The position numbers and the translations under genes are program-made. From assembly GCA_021372635.1 (NCBI GenBank), contig JAJFUA010000233.1, positions 1-36,512 of the forward strand: 36,512 nucleotides of DNA, read 5' to 3'. Position 1 is the first letter of the stretch, and each line of letters opens with the position of its first letter. Below the pieces are notes generated by a model. That model saw only the letters and a list, made by a program, of their open reading frames with translations. It ran no database searches and was not told the DNA's origin. This document shows positions 33,419 through 36,512 of the stretch, piece after piece. The DNA is from Desulfobacteraceae bacterium (GTDB lineage Bacteria; Desulfobacterota; Syntrophobacteria; Syntrophobacterales; Syntrophobacteraceae).

Positions 33419-33814
33419 TCCTGCTACAGCCTACGCACTCGTCTGCACAAGTTGGTAGTCTCGACTACCGAACTAGCATGCCGGGATGTACCTTATCGAT
33501 CATGCCCATTTATGTCAAAGGAATAATAATCATTCTTTTCATGATATTTGGTCATATACAACGATTATGTAATCCGGCGAAAACGACATCTTGCCGATGA
33601 CGGGGTACAGTACAGCCAGGACATTTCCTCCGCAACCCACCAGTACCGCCGATCTCAAACCGGATGGCGATTCGCGCCCCTATCCGGAGGGTTTGCCCTT
33701 GACCGTCCATTTCCGATCCACTATAAAAACATTCTCGAACACTCCACGATACCTTGTTGAATTTGCAGCCAATGCCGCACCTCATCCTTTGCCGAAGAGG
33801 GAATCGCCGTTCAG

Positions 33815-34753
33815 ATGAATTCTCCCCATCCATTGAAATCGCTGAACCGTTCGAGGCCCGTATCCACCGGGGGCGGCATTGCAGCGTGCGTTCAGCTTGC
33901 GCGGCCACATCAGTATGTCAAGAATACTTTTATCCTGCTCCCCCTCTTCTTCGGCTACAAATTGACCGATCTTCATGCCCTGGCGGTGACTCTCTGGGCT
34001 TTTGTCGCTTTCTCCCTCGCAGCCAGCGCCGTCTATGTGCTGAACGACATCAGGGACGTCAACGAAGATCGCGAGCATCCCCACAAGCGGAACCGCCCTG
34101 TGGCCAGCGGCGCGATAAACACCTCGCAGGCCGTTCTGCTCCTGCTGCTCCTGCTCGCAGCCTCTCTCCTGGTCTCCCTGGCATTCCTGCCGACAGCATT
34201 TCTTTATATTCTGGCAGTCTATCTGCTGCTCAACGCCGGCTATTCCTTCCACCTCAAGCACATCGCTATCGTGGATGTCGTCTGCATCGCGATGGGCTTC
34301 GTACTGCGCGTGATTGCCGGCGGCATCGTCTCTGAGGTTCCCGTCAGTCACTGGATCATCATCATGACGTTTCTCCTGGCAATCTTTCTCGCCCTGGGAA
34401 AGAGAAGAGACGACCTGCTGCTTTCGGCCAACGGATGCAGCCCCAGGAAGAGCCTGCACGGCTACAACCTGGAATTCGTCTCCCTGAGCATGGTCGTCAT
34501 GAGTTCCGTGGTGATCGTGGCGTACCTGCTCTACTGCGTATCCCCCGAGATCATCCAAAAGCACGGAACGCACGACCTGTATTTCACCGGGTTCTGGGTC
34601 GTCGTCGGCTTCCTGCGCTACCTGCAGATAACCCTGGTCGAGGGGCGAAGCGGATCGCCCACCTTGATCCTGCTCCAGGACTACTTTCTCTGGACGGTGA
34701 TCGGTGGCTGGATTCTGACATTCTATTGGCTGATCTATGTGGCTCATTGTTAA
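33815..34753 (+). CDS. UbiA-type polyprenyl-phosphate phosphoribosyltransferase
   Basis: A 312-residue membrane prenyltransferase with about eight to nine helices. The prenyl-acceptor signature is NDIRDVNEDREHPHKRNRP (N77, D78, D81, D85), preceded by RPHQYVKNTFILLPLFF, both typical of decaprenyl-phosphate phosphoribosyltransferase (Rv3806c type) rather than quinone-synthesis UbiA. It would transfer 5-phosphoribose from PRPP to a polyprenyl phosphate on the cytoplasmic face. The genes directly after it (GtrA, DprE1-like, reductase) support that reading. Its stop overlaps the GtrA start by 17 bases, so translation is coupled. Chain length of the lipid is unknown. Confidence 0.85.
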   Translation: MNSPHPLKSLNRSRPVSTGGGIAACVQLARPHQYVKNTFILLPLFFGYKLTDLHALAVTLWAFVAFSLAASAVYVLNDIRDVNEDREHPHKRNRPVASGAINTSQAVLLLLLLLAASLLVSLAFLPTAFLYILAVYLLLNAGYSFHLKHIAIVDVVCIAMGFVLRVIAGGIVSEVPVSHWIIIMTFLLAIFLALGKRRDDLLLSANGCSPRKSLHGYNLEFVSLSMVVMSSVVIVAYLLYCVSPEIIQKHGTHDLYFTGFWVVVGFLRYLQITLVEGRSGSPTLILLQDYFLWTVIGGWILTFYWLIYVAHC

Positions 34754-35135
34754 ATATTCCATTTTTGCCGCCCTCGCCACCGCCGCGAACATTCTTTGCC
34801 AGGATGCAGCCAACAGGCTTTACCATGGTCCTTTCGACCTGTACGCTTCGATGGCCGCCGGCACTCTGGCCGGTCTCGTCATCAAATACGTCCTGGACAA
34901 GAAGTACATCTTTTCGTTTCGGAGCAGGAACCTGTGGCACGACGGCCGACAATTCATCCTCTACTCCCTGATGGGAGTGGCCACGACGTGCCTGTTCTGG
35001 GGTGTGGAGTTGGGCTTCGATCGCGTTTTCCAGACGCTCCCGATGCGGTATGCGGGGGCAGTGACTGGGCTGTGTATGGGCTATTTTCTGAAGTACCGGC
35101 TGGACAGGAAATTCGTTTTCGTGGAGTGCGCATGA
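34737..35135 (+). CDS. GtrA-family membrane protein
   Basis: A 132-residue protein with four predicted helices (about 3-22, 35-53, 72-92 and 102-120), typical of the GtrA/DPMS family. Such proteins are thought to help move or position polyprenyl-linked sugars. Conserved features are FAALATAANILCQD, the basic VIKYVLDKKYIFSF, and near the end YFLKYRLDRKFVF. In the arabinose-donor operon it may act as the flippase or an accessory of polyprenyl-phospho-arabinose. Its start lies 17 bases inside the preceding gene and its TGA overlaps the next ATG. Confidence 0.88.
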   Translation: MWLIVKYSIFAALATAANILCQDAANRLYHGPFDLYASMAAGTLAGLVIKYVLDKKYIFSFRSRNLWHDGRQFILYSLMGVATTCLFWGVELGFDRVFQTLPMRYAGAVTGLCMGYFLKYRLDRKFVFVECA

Positions 35136-36436
35136 GGATCTCGGGCTGGGGAAGGTTCCCGTATATCGAAGCGGAAGGACTCCATTTCGAAACCCGGCGC
35201 AGGCTTGCCTGCAGACTGGAGGAGCTTTCCGACTGCATCGTTCACGCTCGCGGCCGAAGCTACGGGGACAGCGCCCTGAGCGAACGGGTGGTTCTCACGA
35301 ACCGTTTCGACAAGATCCTCGCCTTCGACGAAGTGAGCGGGATTCTCACCTGCGAGAGCGGTGTCACCCTTTCCGAAATCATCGACGCATTCCTGCCGAG
35401 AGGCTGGTTTCCGAGCATCACTCCCGGGACAAGGTTCATCAGTATTGGAGGCGCCATCGCGAGCGACGTCCATGGCAAAAACCATCACAAGGCGGGCTGC
35501 TTCAGCGAATGCATCGTCTCCTTCGATTTGATGCTGCCGGACGGCAGCATCGTTCGATGCAGCCGGGAGGAAAACTCTGATCTCTTTCATGCAACGTGCG
35601 GCGGCATGGGCCTGACGGGGATCATTCTCGAGGCGACCCTCCGCCTGCAAGCCGTACAGAGTGGATACATCCGTGAAACGGTCATCCGATGCGGGAACCT
35701 CGATGAGGTATTCCACCAATTCGAGGCCCACCATGACACCACCTATTCCGTCGCCTGGATAGATTGCCTCGCAAGAGGCAGGAAACAGGGCAGATCCGTC
35801 CTCATGCTCGGAGAGCACGCGGATTCCGGCAGGCTGATTCCTCCTCCGGCAAAATCCTTTTCCATTCCGTTCGATTCCCCGGCTTTTCTCCTCAACCGCT
35901 TTTCCATAGTGTCGTTCAACCACCTGTACTATGAGATTCATCCGGATTTCGTCGACGGAAGACTCGTTCCCATAGACACATTTTTCTATCCCCTGGATAA
36001 GATCGGAAACTGGAACCGCATGTACGGTTCCGGGGGATTCACGCAATACCAGTTCGTATTGCCGAGAGCGGCGAGCCGGAAAGGCCTGAGCACAATACTG
36101 GACAGAATCTCCCAGGCCGGCATGGGTTCCTTCCTGGCCGTTCTGAAACTGTTCGGTCCCCGGAACCAAAACCCGTTGTCTTTCCCCATGGAAGGGTACA
36201 CTCTGGCGCTGGATTTCAAGATCCAGAAAAAACTCTTTCCCCTTCTCGACGAACTGGACCGGATTGTCCTGGATCATGGAGGAAGGCTGTACCTCACGAA
36301 AGACGTCCGCATGCCGGCAGCCGTCTTCAGAAACGGCTATCCCGCATGGGAACGCTTTACCGCTCTGCGCGGGCAGTATGGAATGGACCGGAAATTCAAC
36401 TCACTTCAATCCAGGAGGTTGGGAATCCAGGCATGA
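35132..36436 (+). CDS. FAD-dependent oxidase, DprE1-like
   Basis: A 434-residue FAD-binding oxidoreductase resembling DprE1, which oxidises polyprenyl-phospho-ribose at C2', the first half of epimerisation to arabinose. The FAD domain shows ARGRSYGDSALS, SGVTLSEIIDAFLPRGW and PGTRFISIGGAIASDVHGKN, the last matching the DprE1 GG-IA-DVHGKNHH pattern. CGGMGLTGIILEATLRLQ follows, and the C-terminus carries the substrate domain. The start at ATG 35132 overlaps the GtrA stop (ATGA). The DprE1 active-site cysteine (Cys387 in M. tuberculosis) cannot be assigned with confidence; the matching stretch is LKLFGPRNQNPLSFPMEGYT. Confidence 0.86.
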   Translation: MRISGWGRFPYIEAEGLHFETRRRLACRLEELSDCIVHARGRSYGDSALSERVVLTNRFDKILAFDEVSGILTCESGVTLSEIIDAFLPRGWFPSITPGTRFISIGGAIASDVHGKNHHKAGCFSECIVSFDLMLPDGSIVRCSREENSDLFHATCGGMGLTGIILEATLRLQAVQSGYIRETVIRCGNLDEVFHQFEAHHDTTYSVAWIDCLARGRKQGRSVLMLGEHADSGRLIPPPAKSFSIPFDSPAFLLNRFSIVSFNHLYYEIHPDFVDGRLVPIDTFFYPLDKIGNWNRMYGSGGFTQYQFVLPRAASRKGLSTILDRISQAGMGSFLAVLKLFGPRNQNPLSFPMEGYTLALDFKIQKKLFPLLDELDRIVLDHGGRLYLTKDVRMPAAVFRNGYPAWERFTALRGQYGMDRKFNSLQSRRLGIQA

Positions 36437-36512
36437 ATCTCCTCATACTCGGCGCCAATTCGGATGTGGCTCAAGCCGTGGCAAGAAAGTTCGCCAGGGA
36501 AGAGAAGGCCAG
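36433..36512 (+). CDS. Start of short-chain dehydrogenase, DprE2-like (partial)
   Basis: Only the first 26 codons are in the window. They read NLLILGANSDVAQAVARKF, a beta-strand then the glycine-rich turn GANSDVA and a helix, which is the nucleotide-binding start of a short-chain dehydrogenase. DprE2 proteins begin this way and would reduce the keto intermediate to arabinose. Its ATG overlaps the preceding stop (ATGA). The identification rests on position after a DprE1-like gene plus this short motif. Confidence 0.65.
   Translation, partial: MNLLILGANSDVAQAVARKFAREEKA

Larger units (their letters stand above)
33007..33814. other. Long divergent intergenic region with dyads
   Basis: About 800 bases between the minus-strand GalT-like gene and the plus-strand arabinose-donor operon. 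I find no real gene. It contains a leader hairpin at 33059-33088, a GGGGGAG/CTCCCCC hairpin at 33399-33418, a GGTAG/CTACC dyad near 33454-33469, and an AT-rich patch at 33505-33560 that is the likeliest promoter area for the operon. Confidence 0.45.

Noticed and set aside
33520-33540. Fur-box-like ATAATCATT
   Set aside because: Only the core half matches; the upstream half diverges, and the downstream genes have no iron link.
1-36512. CRISPR array, prophage or restriction-modification system
   Set aside because: No regularly spaced repeats, phage structural genes, integrase, methylase or nuclease pairs are visible.

Overview
The window looks like a chromosomal segment of a GC-rich, free-living Gram-negative bacterium, most likely a Desulfobacterota (deltaproteobacterial) anaerobe of the Syntrophobacter type. 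The grounds are gene content (a C-2 hopanoid-methylase-like B12 radical SAM protein, a rubredoxin-less rubrerythrin-type ferritin, NtrC-family signalling, a DUF151 nuclease, a YcaO-TPR protein) and overall protein style. No rRNA or other taxonomic marker is present, so this is an inference.

Region by region: (1) 1-4000 holds a tRNA-Val(GAC), a GAF-GGDEF protein, and a minus-strand pair (secreted FlgT/LPP20-like protein, then pgsA), with a small DUF4911-like gene divergent from the pair. (2) 4200-13100 is ordinary housekeeping: a double cyclic-nucleotide-binding-fold protein followed directly by miaB, a DUF151 bifunctional nuclease, adenine deaminase, a ferritin-like protein, divergent Smr-domain and RNase D genes, and a YcaO protein with a TPR tail. 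(3) 13100-15070 holds a histidine phosphatase and a small membrane protein. (4) 15140-25520 is an accessory stretch with lower GC and looser spacing: an IS21-type remnant (5'-truncated istB, terminal repeats, long hairpin), a frameshifted small gene, a histidine kinase / NtrC-type regulator / stand-alone receiver set, a two-gene SPFH (band 7) module bounded by 172-bp inverted repeats, a B12 radical SAM gene, a small coiled-coil gene and a large hairpin. (5) 25640-33010 is GC-rich core-like sequence again: a NarL-type regulator, a FemAB-like acyltransferase, an M20 dipeptidase, a motA-motB operon preceded by a PilZ gene, and a GalT-like nucleotidyltransferase. (6) 33815 to the end is a tightly overlapping operon (UbiA-type prenyltransferase, GtrA, DprE1-like oxidase, start of a reductase) that together suggests synthesis of polyprenyl-phospho-arabinose.

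The most distinctive structure is 20795-23443: two copies of a 172-bp element, about 92% identical and in opposite orientation, flank a translationally coupled pair of SPFH genes, one membrane-anchored and one a predicted lipoprotein. Each 172-bp copy carries its own short inverted ends, like a MITE, so the whole resembles a composite cassette carrying an SPFH membrane module. Second in interest is the arabinose-donor operon at the right edge. All calls come from reading the sequence; no database searches were run.
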